Translations under genes and position numbers: made by a program
The notes under the pieces: model-generated
Databases searched by the model: none
What the model was told of the DNA's origin: nothing
What the model saw: only the letters and a program-made list of their open reading frames with translations
Part shown: positions 35,775-46,758 of the stretch, piece by piece
Position numbering within the stretch: position 1 is the first letter of the stretch
How the letters are laid out: each line of letters begins with the position of its first letter
Assembly: GCA_963978545.1 (NCBI GenBank)
Contig: OZ021732.1
Location: 20,691,521 to 20,755,520, forward strand
DNA length: 64,000 nucleotides
Reading direction: 5' to 3'
DNA from: Linyphia triangularis
Lineage: Eukaryota; Arthropoda; Arachnida; Araneae; Linyphiidae

Positions 35775-35962
35775 TGGTTGATTGGTTGTTTTCAGATTAT
35801 CTGGCGCCGTCAGCAACACAAGGGCTATAATGCGCCGAAACATTCGTCATTAGACAAGCCAACATACATTTACAAACACCCATGCCTAACACGGGACTCG
35901 AACCCACAACCTCGCGGTCTAGAAGCTAGTACGCTAACCACTATACCTCTTGGTCGGCCAAT
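35775..35962 (-). mobile_element. tRNA-derived SINE, family S1, copy 2
   Basis: Same SINE as 29069-29248, on the minus strand. Flanks ATTACTTAGGT (35764-35774) and AGTACTTAGGT (35963-35973) are the target duplication with one mismatch. Box B is intact (GGTTCGAGTCC). The plus-strand frame through it, with RDSNPQPRG, is a SINE artefact also seen in copy 3. Confidence 0.92.
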
Positions 35963-35973
35963 AGTACTTAGGT

Positions 35974-37115
35974 AAATTTCTTTATTTTGAAGTATTATTG
36001 TGTGAATAAGTACAAATAAATGATAACATTGTAATGATTATTATATTATTAATTATTTTTATCACTTTTATACAATTCTTTAAACACTATTTCATCGCCT
36101 TTGGTTTCGAACCAGATAATAGTTGCACTTGGTACCCACAAATGTACAAATAATCGATTTTGAGTTCATTATTGTTTATCAAAATTTAAATTCTTCCCTT
36201 TAAAAGGATACCTCATTTGTAATAATACCTCAGCTAGAAGTATTTTTAATGATTTTTCGAATACAAAATTGATAGCTATTAGTGTAAGTGAAGTTTTCTT
36301 TAAAATGCGTTTTTCTCAAAACTACATCTCATTATTCATGTACCTTTTTCTCAGAAACTGCACTAACTATGTACCTAAAATTTTTACCGCACATTCCTTT
36401 TATGTATCTGTATTTTCTGAAGAAAAGTTTTATTGTTATTTTAAATGGTTATATTTATTTGTTTTGGCTTAATTCGGCAAAAAAACTTGTGATTTTTAAT
36501 ATATTTGACTGACTTGCGAAAATTCATTTTTTTTTTTAAAGTAAATGAATTATAATCAAAAGCTAACTTCAGTAGAATAACAAGTGTCTGCTAAATGCAC
36601 TGGAAAAAAACATTACCTGTATAGAGGGTACCAACTCTCCTTAAAATCTTTGTCCAACTTAGAAGAATGTGAAGACATGTTTAAAGTTAACATCAAAGAT
36701 ATGTTGCTTCTTCTATTATGCTATAAACCACATGAACGCAATAAAACAACAAGCTTAGTTTTTCTTTTAATTGTAACTTTTTGAGATTATAACACACGTA
36801 ATTTGATAATTCAGGATAATTTGAAATTGAGGAGGGTAAATCCCAGTGTTCGGCAAACTCATAATTGCATTTTTTTCATATCTAACTCTTTAAAGAGTTT
36901 TTTTTTTTTTTTAATTAATGAAAAGATAAACAAAAATTGAAAATGAAACCCATTTTGGTCTTTTTGAAGAATTTCTTGTCTATATATGTTATACTTTTAT
37001 ATGATATATCTATCAATGTTTATATTGTATGTGTGTTTTTTGTTATAATCAAAATATTATCAGCATACAGTGATAATATGCATACTCTATTTTTGGTCTC
37101 AAACTAGTTTTTATT
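35974..37115. other. AT-rich stretch, no gene seen
   Basis: Overlapping short frames near 36269-36512 and 36584-36784 are Phe/Leu-rich and unsupported. No repeat is recognised. Confidence 0.5.
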
Positions 37116-37119
37116 ATAT

Positions 37120-37588
37120 TGTTGCACAAATTGTCTGTATATAGTGTAAATAGTGACGTATTATTTTAAAATTCTATTGCAATTTATTTTTATCTTATTT
37201 TATTTATTAACAGCGATTATACAAGTTAGAAAAAGGTGGCAACACCTAAAGCAATCGAGAAGTTTCGAGATATTTCTTTTCCGATGATTTGGCTGGAAAT
37301 TTCGCGAATGTCCCACGCGCTTGTATATAAAAAGACTGGAGAACGGGAAAGTTTTCAGATTGACTTCGGACTTCGTTGAAAGCTGATCGCGATCGCTCTG
37401 TTGACCTATTGGAGTGAGCTTGTATAATCGCTATATTCGAAGCTGTTCTTGTTGAAGCTTGTATTGAAGATTAATAGTGATTGCACTGTTATCTGTGAAT
37501 AAATCTTTTGAGTTTTCTGAAGAGAATAAATACTAGTTTTTATCTGAAAAACTGTGCCATCATTGCCTCAGTGGAAAAATTCGTAACA
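37120..37588 (+). mobile_element. Solo LTR, family LTR1, complete
   Basis: A 469-bp LTR from TGTTGCACAAATTGTC to ATTCGTAACA with ATAT at 37116-37119 and 37589-37592. It has a TATA box (TATATAA, ~37324) and two AATAAA signals (37499, ~37525). It lies just before R1 copy f. No internal domain is present. This copy and 26432-26897 define the family. Confidence 0.92.
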
Positions 37589-37599
37589 ATATTTAATAA

Positions 37600-38255
37600 T
37601 ATATTTTTAAACATAGTGTAATGAGAGTATTGCATTCGGTCGAATAAAAAAAAAAAATTTTAAACATTTTCTTTCTTAGCTAAATTCAAAAAAGTGGCTT
37701 AGAAAAAAGTTTGCTGTAAGCATAGCTCCCGAACGGATGGCCGTACGATGCTCAAGTTTTCTATATGGGTTAGTTGTGCTCATGGGACCTATCATTAAAG
37801 TTTTCGCCAAAATTGAACATGCGCATATAATAGCTGCCTTTGAAAAATTTCATTTTCAGAAATTGCCAAAAAAAAAGTTCTAACAATTTTGATCAAAATT
37901 GCTGTAGTAATGCCTTTTAAGGTGCTCTAAATATCTCCGCCTACCAAAGTTCCGTGCAAATGAGATAAAGACGTAAAAAGTTGAGAAACGAGTGTTTTAA
38001 ACACGTTCTCAATCATTGAACATCGCCCATCAACAATTGTTTAACATCTTTTTCACTTATAATAATGCAATAGTTATCGAAAAACATATCGTCAATTTTT
38101 CAATATAGTATATCACTAAAAATAACGCCACACTGGTTATTTTTTCAAATAATGAAAATATGAAAACGTAAACGGTAAGTTACATTAATCCAAGGCAAGT
38201 TTAAATGCAGTGTCCAGTATTAAGTGTTAATGAAAACTACACAATTGTTCCTGAG
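37600..38255 (+). repeat. Dispersed repeat R1, copy f
   Basis: R1 core motifs occur in order: GTAATGAGAGTATTGCATTCGG, GCATAGCTCCCGAACGGATG, TTCGCCAAAATTG, GTAAAAAGTTGAGAAACGAG and a diverged end. The extreme 5' head is lost next to the LTR insertion. Confidence 0.75.
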
Positions 38256-39589
38256 GCGGAATTTATATCATGGCTCAAATGCAATGTGACAAATCCTAAA
38301 ATTAATTCAGTCTAAAAACTCAATTGTTCTTTTACAACATAACTATCAATTTTAACTCACAATTCCATAAATATTTTTAGTCGTAATACGAACACAACCT
38401 AACTACTAAAGTAGTACGGATAATACAATTCAATTCAAGCAACAAATTTAGTAACTTTACAGTCACCAAGCGAATGTCTATTTTTGCCCATTTCTAAAAT
38501 TCACAAGAGCCTTCGACTTGGAGAGAGTTTTTCAATGTCCCTCTTCTGATTCGGATAAGGAATCCGTTCAGTCGCTCTCGCATTCACTTGCGTTCGATAA
38601 GCTTCTTATCCGGAATTCCTTTTGATTCGCCCTCGCCTGAAGACACGTTTGAAGTTGGAACGCTAAAAGAAATATTCTTTGAAGCTGTTACACAATAAAG
38701 AGGCACGATAAAAAAAAAAAAAAAGATTCAAACTACTACGCGATATACAAACGACGGTCATAAGTCTGTCAAGTTCTACTTGTGTAACAATGCTTTTGTT
38801 CGACGCTCCATAGTATTCAGATTCAAATGAATTAACACACAATTTTTACTAACTTTAGTTGCTAAATATTTATGTGGATGAGTTTCGGTATACTTTATAA
38901 GATTCATAAAGCCCATAAATTGATACAAATATCATTGGTATGGTAAAAAATACTTTTAAATGAATTTAAATATTTAATTTATAAGAATACACGGAGGACA
39001 AAAATATGTTTTGGGATGTGTGAGACATGTTTATGTTTAAAAAATTGTGTATCATGGAACAATGTTCTAATTTTGGCCAGAATTGACCAACCTTCCTCAA
39101 CTCCTTTTTCCAATATTGGCAAATACTGCTGTGCCTTATAAAACTTAGTTTTGGGGATTACTTATAGATAAATAGATAGTTTTGTGTTAGAATGTCGTCT
39201 GTAAAAGGTATAAATTTTACGTTAAATTAATTTTTCTGGTTTAGAATTAAATATTTAATATTTTTGGTAGATAGCAAAACATTTTTTTTTTATCTTTGTA
39301 ATAATTATTAGCGTACAACAGAAAATGAAATTTGATATCAGTAATGAGCTTAAGCTTCGTAAAGACGAGGTGTCCATTTAGTAAAAAAAATATATATCCA
39401 ATACTTTTGTGTATTTCGAAACGTCTAGAATGATTGTTTTAAGTAATAAAATAGGTATATAATGGTTAATTTTAAATAAAAAGTATGACCATCCACTTTC
39501 TAACTTAAAAATAAAGCTTCATAAAAAGAAGCAACGTAAATAGGTACGTAAATATATAGACGCACGTGTAAGTGTAAGAAACTCACAAA
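38256..39589. other. AT-rich stretch, no gene seen
   Basis: At 38500-38650 a less AT-rich patch contains paired GGATAAG/CTTATCC motifs. No gene, RNA or element is supported. Confidence 0.45.
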
Positions 39590-40181
39590 ACATTTAACTC
39601 CTTCATTTGTTTGACGAGTTAGCATTGGTCTTAAGAATACATATGTCACTACGGGTTGGTGATGGCCATGGGACGTACCATTAAGGTTTTCGTCAAACTC
39701 GCGCATGCGCATAAGGTAGCTTCCATTGAAAAAATCTTGTTTTTCAGCAATTGCTAAAAAACGGCTCTAACAATCTTGATCAAAATTGCTGCGGTAATGC
39801 CTCGTAAGAAGTTCTAAACGTCTCATACTGCGAAATACCTGTAAAAATGCTGTATTCGCTTAAAAAGTTTAAACAGAGTTCTCCTTCCTTAGTTATCTTT
39901 CTTTAACACACTTTCCTTGAGCTTACCTCCTCAACGATCGTTTTTTCTTCTCTTCCTAGTTTTAATAATAAAAAAGGATAATACAATGATTATATTATCC
40001 TTTTGGAAATCACCATTTTGGTGGAGGTTTTTTTTTATCTATACAAGAATTATCACAAGAATTGTCACTAAACTAGCCACTTTTGCTAAATGAATGATGA
40101 AAATATAAAAACGGTAAACGACGCAAATCCACGTCAGTATTATAGTGTAATTGAAAGTTGTGCGATGTTCCACACCCCTAG
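39590..40181 (+). repeat. Dispersed repeat R1, copy g (5' decayed)
   Basis: From GGTTGGTGATGGCCATGGG onward it follows the R1 consensus to the terminal GAAAGTTGTGCGATGTTCC and ACACCCCTAG. The head and the GAACGAATTGACC motif are scrambled or missing. Confidence 0.8.
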
Positions 40182-40556
40182 TTATAATAACGTTGATGAC
40201 AATTAAAAAAGAATTGACAGAATTTCATGTGACTGTACACTTCACCACACAAATAGTAACTATCCCCAAATTTATCACTTAAGTAAAATGTTAAATGTGT
40301 TTTAAAGGAACATAAAGATTTCGATCATCCATTAAGGTAACTAATGGGCAGATCCCGGGAGATGTTAAGCGCTTTTCTTCCTGAACCGTCCCACTACCTC
40401 GTGATTATATAAGTGGTTAAAGTTTGTACACGTTCTACATTATCTGAACTCAAAAAACACTTGACAAATCAAGACTTACTCAAGATTACTATAACCAAAT
40501 AAAAGAATAAAGTTATGTTTAATATTCTCACCTATAAATAAACACAACATTCAGAA

Positions 40557-40960
40557 TGTTGCGTTGGATGGGTTCGAAAGACTCGAAGCCAAAGCAGATC
40601 AAAACTTGCAGAAATTTATTCCAATATAACTCTTCACAGATTCCTTTACAACCCAGAACTTCTCGTTCTAGTAGACCCAATACAGCTCTATACACAACAA
40701 TAGAGCACAAACAGTAGTTAAACTTGACACACAACTGCTAAATCGCTGCGAAAGACAATGCAATACAGTTCGCTTTCGGAACTCTATGAATGCTCACTGA
40801 GACTCAGTATCTCAACTCAGTAATTCCAGTTAACTAACTGACTAACCTAACTCACTAACTCCCCCCCTCACTTGGCCGGTCTTATATAGGGGAGGCGCAC
40901 ATTCTTGAAACTTCTAGAGGTAGATATTTGGAGAACTTTCCAGATCGTAGTCGAAAAGTC
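40557..40960 (-). mobile_element. Solo-LTR-like segment, family LTR2
   Basis: On the minus strand there is a TATA box (CTATATAAG, ~40882-40890), about 260 bp of transcribed-looking sequence, then AATAAA (40615-40620) and a plausible terminus CCAACGCAACA at 40557. This layout suits an LTR promoter, R and U5. The 5' limit is not defined: it may extend through the TCGCCAA-rich block to about 41200. The 68-codon minus-strand frame in it is incidental. Confidence 0.5.
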
Positions 40961-40977
40961 CTATACATGTCCATGGG

Positions 40978-41105
40978 GACCGAAAATGTCGCCAAATGGT
41001 CGCCAAGTTTGGTGACATTTGGCGATTTCTCTCCAAATTTGGTGACAAAAATTAGTCGCCAAAACCGTCGCCAACTTGGCTCTATCTCGCCAATTTGGCG
41101 AGATT
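40978..41105. repeat. Cluster of TCGCCAA/TTGGCGA inverted motifs
   Basis: About ten TCGCCAA-type or TTGGCGA-type heptamers occur in both orientations within ~130 bp, giving many possible short stems. It adjoins LTR2 and a block related to the 91-bp satellite, which contains the related ATGTCGCCAAAATCAC. Confidence 0.7.
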
Positions 41106-41199
41106 TCCATTACCATAATGTTAAATGCCTTGCTCCTTGTAAAACTCACTTCCCAGCGTTATCTCTGTAAAACTCGTTATCAAGCATTAACCCTACTAA

Positions 41200-41520
41200 C
41201 CATCTTTGTCACAGTTACGTCACTGCAACGAAGTTTTTCGTCGCAAAGATCACGGTCACAATGTGACTTGCATGGGATATCGCAGCGATGTCGCAAAAGT
41301 TCACGTCACTTTCGACTTCCATGTGATATCGCTGCGACATCACAATGTGACGAAGTTGCGATGTTACTTTGTGATATCGCAGCGACATCCAGTGATATCC
41401 CAAAATAATTTTAGAATGAAATGCGATTTTCGCAACGAAAGTCTTGTCGCGGCGATATCACATTGTGATCAGTATGTGATCTTAATGATTTTGGCAATTT
41501 TCGCAACGCTTCTAAGTTAG
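41200..41520 (-). repeat. Dispersed relative of the 91-bp satellite
   Basis: The minus strand of 41420-41515 reads GTTGCGAAAATTGCCAAAAT, ATTAAGATCACATACTGATC, ACAATGTGATATCGC and ACTTTCGTTGCGAAAATCGC, the same order as one monomer of the array at 61.3-62.6 kb. The remainder carries the GATATCGC/CGCTGCGAT motifs of the array tail and ends GATGGTTAGTAGGG, compared with CATGGTTATTAGGG after the array. Three overlapping frames here are shadows of the repeat. Confidence 0.75.
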
Positions 41521-41553
41521 TGTATATATTATATACCCTTTTTTCATTCATAT

Positions 41554-41730
41554 TGGTTGGTTGTTTTCAGATTATCTGGCGCCGTCAGCAACACGAGGGC
41601 TATAATGCGCCGAAACATTCGTCATTAGACAAGCCAACATACATTTACAAACACCCATGCCTAATACGGGACTCGAACCCGCAACCTCGCGGTCTAGAAG
41701 CTAGCACCCTAACCACTATACCGTTTGGTC
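41554..41730 (-). mobile_element. tRNA-derived SINE, family S1, copy 3
   Basis: Minus-strand S1 with perfect 14-bp duplications TTTTTCATTCATAT at 41540-41553 and 41731-41744. Box A and box B are intact and the tail is CAACCAACCAAT. It lies directly beside the satellite-related block. Confidence 0.94.
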
Positions 41731-42215
41731 TTTTTCATTCATATAGCCTATTTTAAAGGCAGGTAATGAGCACCACTTTTATTTTTCATAAAATATTTCT
41801 TCTCAACATATTATTCTTGCAGTAAATCCCGATCATCGGGAAATGCTGGGAAATTAGAATAACTGAATTTTTTGGTTAATTTAAAGTCGACGGGTTTTTT
41901 TTTTGTTGCCAATTTTCATTATAGCGACATTTTAAACTATAAAGAAACGTAAAATTAAAATCTTCGCAAACCGAACCTTTAAAAAAATACAGCATGGAAT
42001 TTTTAGTTGCAATACGTATGTTATATTTTATCCTTCCAGTCGGTAATAATGTGAAATTTATAAAAAAATTTAAATCATTTTCATAACTTAAAATCCTTTC
42101 AGAAAAAAAAAAGCATTGAGCATTTTAAAATATAAAAAACAAAAAAGTCCGATAAACCGATTTCTAAATCGACCCGTTTTCGGCATGATTTAAAATGCCT
42201 ATGTGTTCTATAAAA

Positions 42216-42712
42216 CAACGGTTCCCAACCTATAGGCAGGCGACCCTCCTGTGGGTCGCGAGTAGTGTGGTACTGGCCCGTGGAAGCTAATCAAGAGTCT
42301 AATAATCCAAGATAAATATTACAGGAGCTTCAAGGGTAGAGATAGGAATAATCGAGTCACTCGATGATTAGTAACAATCCAATTATTCGATTCTATTCTT
42401 CGACGGTTTAACGAGTGAATTCTGTTTCAAGAAGATTAACTAAAATATAGAAAATATCTTCAAGTGAAGACTCGTTAATTGAATTATCGACACCATTGAT
42501 CTCGTTTTGGATAAATGTTTGGCAAAAATATCCAGTTATTACCAAAACTGCATTAATTGCATTACAATTTATAAAAAGAACTATTTTTTAATCCTTTAAT
42601 TCTAAAATTTTACTAATTACTGATGTACGCACGTTTTGTATTATTTAGTGAGTCGCAAAGTTTTTCTTACAAAATAGGTGGTCCGCACAACCTAAGAGAT
42701 TGCGAACCGTTG
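42216..42712. mobile_element. hAT-like MITE, 497 bp
   Basis: Termini CAACGGTTCCCAACC and (reverse complement) CAACGGTTCGCAATC are inverted. The flanks CTATAAAA (42208-42215) and CTATAGAA (42713-42720) are an 8-bp duplication with one mismatch. The GGTTCCCAA terminus and 8-bp duplication fit hAT. No transposase is encoded. Confidence 0.8.
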
Positions 42713-42720
42713 CTATAGAA

Positions 42721-43532
42721 TGTCGGATTTTATAAATTACTGGTAACAACGTATAGAACATGGAAATGAAATGCATATCGCTACGGAATTCTAGACATTT
42801 AGCAAAACATTCACTTTTGAAATTGATTGCACTATCATTGACCAATCTAAACAATAAAATTATTAAACTGAAACAAAAAATTATAGATGCAACAAATTTA
42901 TTTTGTGATTCCGTCTACACCAGCAGGCGACGCAACACGAGATCAATTCAAATTACCCCCTACTAAGCAGTATTCGTTTACAGCCCGCGGTTTCTTACCA
43001 TCTTTATTTACCCTCGGGGTGATGAATGGTTATAAGGGGTCACTTTAGCTCATATCCCTTTAGGTCAGTTTGGTATCTGGTCTCCAGCCCACTCGCTCCC
43101 TACTTTCTTTGTCTCGCTTGCAAAATTCGAGGAACGGAACAAAGAACTAAGGGAGAGTAATGTTGTACACCTGTTCAGTTTGTTAAAATACTGGTCGCGT
43201 CTTCGAAGGGGGAGAGGGGGGGGGGGGAATGAAAAGCGCAGTTGCCTTTCTCTTGCTTCGATCTCGACTGAATCTGATTTTCTATTTTCTTACATGATTT
43301 ATTAGATTCGACTTTTTTCCTTTCCATTTTTATCTATTAATTGGACTGACTTTCCAAATAATATTGAAAATTCTTCTTTGATATTCTGTGGTTATTGGCT
43401 AACGCTTGTCATTTAAAATTTAACGAAATGAATAATAAATAACTGCAAATAATGATTTATTTTCAATTTAAATTTGTTCTATAAAGGAAACGGGGGGGGG
43501 GGGGGGTACAAATAGAAGAAATGCAACCCAAC
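42721..43532. other. Intergenic stretch with G runs, no gene seen
   Basis: A 12-base G run near 43216 and a 15-base G run at 43492-43506 stand out. The patch 42960-43200 is less AT-rich and might be a decayed exon or promoter, without evidence. Confidence 0.45.
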
Positions 43533-43709
43533 TGGTTAGTTGGTTTATATGCTCAACGACCTATTTTTATGCACAATGACGGCTAATTAGGCCGGGACCT
43601 ACAGCTTAACGTGGATTACGAACCACAACGAACATCCATGCTTAACCCAGGATTCGAACACGGCACCTTTTGGCATGCGTGACGAGAGAACAAACCACAC
43701 AGCCATCAG
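43533..43709 (-). mobile_element. tRNA-derived SINE, family S2, copy a
   Basis: On the minus strand the head reads GATGGCTGTGTGGTTTGTTC (box A-like), then GTGTTCGAATCC (box B, 43650-43660), then a body with GCATGGATGTTCG and GCCGTCATTGTGCATAAAA and a tail of CAACTAACC type. The body is unlike S1 and S3. No clear target duplication was found. Confidence 0.8.
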
Positions 43710-43939
43710 ATAGGCACCAACCAATTTGGAAATGATGTTGAAAATGGTAGATAAATATAAAAATAATACAACTTTAACCGCACGATTATTATTTCTAAAA
43801 AGAGTTAATTAACTTAGGAGAACAATGAAAAATACATATTGACATTTAAAATACTTTAACTGGATTTTTAAGCGAACATTATTTCCTTTTATTATTTCAG
43901 TAACGAGTTAAGTTTAACTCGATGACTTACGACTCAGAA

Positions 43940-44568
43940 AAACGACTCTACATTTCTCCACGTTTTGGAACATCCTGATTTCAAAAATGTGATATAAAAA
44001 AAATTCGGTCTGTTTGTTTATGGTCAGCATAACTCCCGAACAAATTGACCGACGATGTTCAAATTTGATGTGAGGATTGGTAGGGGCCAAGGGACCTACC
44101 ATTAAGGTTTTCGTCAAACCCGGCATGCGCATAAGGTAGTTTTCAGGTTTTTCAATGATTTCTAAAAAACGGCTCTTACGATTTTAATCAAAATCACTGT
44201 GGTGATGCCTCTTAAGGTGTTCTAAACATCCCCACCTCCGAAATTCACGTAAAAATGCTTAAATGGCATAAAAAGTTGAAGGAAGGGAAAAAAAGGGGGG
44301 GAAATTCAACACAGAGTTCTCCATCAACGATCGTTTTTCTCCTCTCCTCAGTTTCTCTTAAAAGAAAGAATAATATAAGAATTATCGAAAAGTATATCAC
44401 CGAAAACACTATTTTGGCAAAGGTTTTTTTTTTTTTTTTTTAACGACTCATATAATATTTATCGCCAATCTGGCCATTTTTTCTAAGCGAATGAAGAAAA
44501 TATAAAACACAAATACATGTTAGTATTATAGTGTAATTAAAAGTTGTGCGATGCTCCACGCCCCTGTT
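43940..44568 (+). repeat. Dispersed repeat R1, copy h
   Basis: It has GGTCAGCATAACTCCCGAAC, GGGACCTACCATTAAGG, AAACGGCTCTTACGATTTTAA, AAAAAGTTGAAGG, an 18-base T run near 44423 and the terminal AAAGTTGTGCGATGCTCC. The 5' head is absent. Confidence 0.8.
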
Positions 44569-45639
44569 TCCCGGTTGCTGTGGAAGATGTAATTTCGATT
44601 ACAAAGTTACGTTTCTTTATTTTAGACTATAATTATAATAAGAATAAGTAATAGATTTACATGGATTCCAGACAAACAAATTACATTGTATTTCGAAAAC
44701 TAATATATATTTAATGCAATAAACGATACAATATGTGTACATTTCTTCTGGATTTTAGAATTCTGTATTACTGACTGCCTGAATTATTACTTGAATTACT
44801 GACTTTTTAAAAAATATTCTGGATGTAACGGATACTGGAATTTCTATTATAAACCCCTTCCCCACTTCGTATGCAATTAAACAAGCCAGATTTATTTAAA
44901 TAACATATTTAGATTTGAGCGTTTTCCGGACATATGATGCTAATGAAAACTGAACGCAAAATTTACTTGAATATGAGAAACATTATTTGCAAACATGTAT
45001 ATTCATTTGGATATAGAATATTTGCTACTTGAGGAAATTTAAATCAACTAAAATCCATCATAAGTCAGCTTAAATTTTAACAAATACTTCCATGATTTGT
45101 TTTCAGCAAATGAATTTAGTTTAAGAAATGAAATGTATTAATGTACCATTTTTTTAATGTATAACTCGAGAAATGCATTTTTCAAAATGAGTGGCAGATT
45201 TCTTTTTTTTAATTTGGCTTATTTCAATTTTGATCACTCGATAATCTCACTAAAGAACCATCTCTGCTTTCTCAATCTTTGAACTTTAATTTCAGATTTC
45301 GAGAAATGAACTTTATTTTACCTAATATTAATTTTTCCAAAATGGTATGTGTTAACTATTAAGAACAGTGTTCTCCACTACGCTGCCCGTAGTAGCAAGT
45401 TTGACAAATAGTATTTTTTTTTTTTTCTCTTGAGAGCCTGAGAGAAATTGATATTGACTTACAATTGATATCTCACAACTGATGATATCGACAAAATCAG
45501 CAGAATATAAGAAGGTATAATTTTAATATATTTATTCAATGTTATGCCAAGTCACATGAAGACACACAAGCAAGGTTTTAATAAAAGATTCACTTATATT
45601 TTAGATTTTAATTTAAGGTAGTATAACGAAAATATTTTT
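44569..45639. other. AT-rich stretch, no gene seen
   Basis: No supported gene, RNA or repeat. Confidence 0.5.
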
Positions 45640-46040
45640 TTAATTATTAAAAAAAAAAATCAAATATCAATTACTTTTATAACAACGTGCAAAAAATAAA
45701 ACTTTTTATAATAATTTTGAATAAAAAATCGTGGCGAAAGTAGCACTTTTTCGCACTAATGTGAAAAAATACTCTCTCGCAAGCCTAGTGCTCAAATATT
45801 ATATAGGTTTGGGTATTGAAAAATATATTTTCAGAAGAAATTCATTGACTGGAGTTGCCAGCATTAACAAATATATGTATTAAAAATATTTTTTGCTCGT
45901 AATTACAAAAAATAGTGTATGCAACACGTGGGAAAATACTTTTTCAAACTCTTTAAATTATTTGATTTGCGCTAACAAGCATTTTACCTCGATTGAAAAA
46001 GTATTATATTCCCAAGTATAGTTGCATAAATAACTATTTT
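45640..46040 (-). repeat. Dispersed repeat R2, copy c
   Basis: Reverse orientation relative to copies a and b. It contains CTAGTGCTCAAATATTATAT, TTCATTGACTGGAGTTGCC, CAACACGTGGGAAAATAC and GTTGCATAAATAACTATTTT. The site that holds the MITE in copy b is empty here. Confidence 0.8.
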
Positions 46041-46758
46041 TCGAGATAGTAAAAAGTTCATTATTTTTTCCATTTTTCAAAAATATTTTTATTGTTGGAT
46101 CTATTCTATACCAATTATTACATTTGTGATCTTGAACATACACAGTAAAAGTAATATGTATTGGCATATTCGGTAAAAATCTGCGGTCCACAAAAAACTT
46201 CAACATAACTCATACCGCTCGTCTCTAAAAGTTAGAGGTGAATGCTGCTCTACAGTATTTAAAAGAATATCGTGCTGTATTCAGAAAAAATATTATATAG
46301 GTTCATAATAGGTTATTCATTGTGTGAGCTTATGTTCTACTTGCAAATTTCCGAAATTATATATTTATGTTTAATAATGCACTTGAATGCATTCCATTGA
46401 AACGAGTTTTACAATTTGTTATATAACTCAGCATTTCAATAAAGAAAATATACAACACATAATTGAAAAAAAGAAAGAAAAAAAGAAATGGAATGCGCGT
46501 AAAATCAGATATTTGTAAATTAATTAAGAAGTAAAATTTTTCATTCCATGATAAAAGAAAATCTTTAGAAGCATCTGGTAATCCCAATGTATTCAAAACA
46601 ACTAATGAAAAATACAGCTTTAAAACATATTCGAATTTTAAACCAATCAAAAATGTTTATTTTATTAACATGTCTTCCAAGCAACTATATATGACGTCAG
46701 AATATAAATTATCTTACTTTTAAATAATTGTAATGGCAATATTCTGGTTCACTACACA
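46041..46758. other. AT-rich stretch, no gene seen
   Basis: Minus-strand frames at 45958-46206 and 46357-46650 are Phe-rich and unsupported. Confidence 0.5.

Noticed and set aside
35778..35975. Protein with YKHPCL-RDSNPQPRG shared by two loci (also 41520-41756)
   Set aside because: Both are the antisense of S1 SINEs; the shared peptide reflects the SINE, not a gene family.
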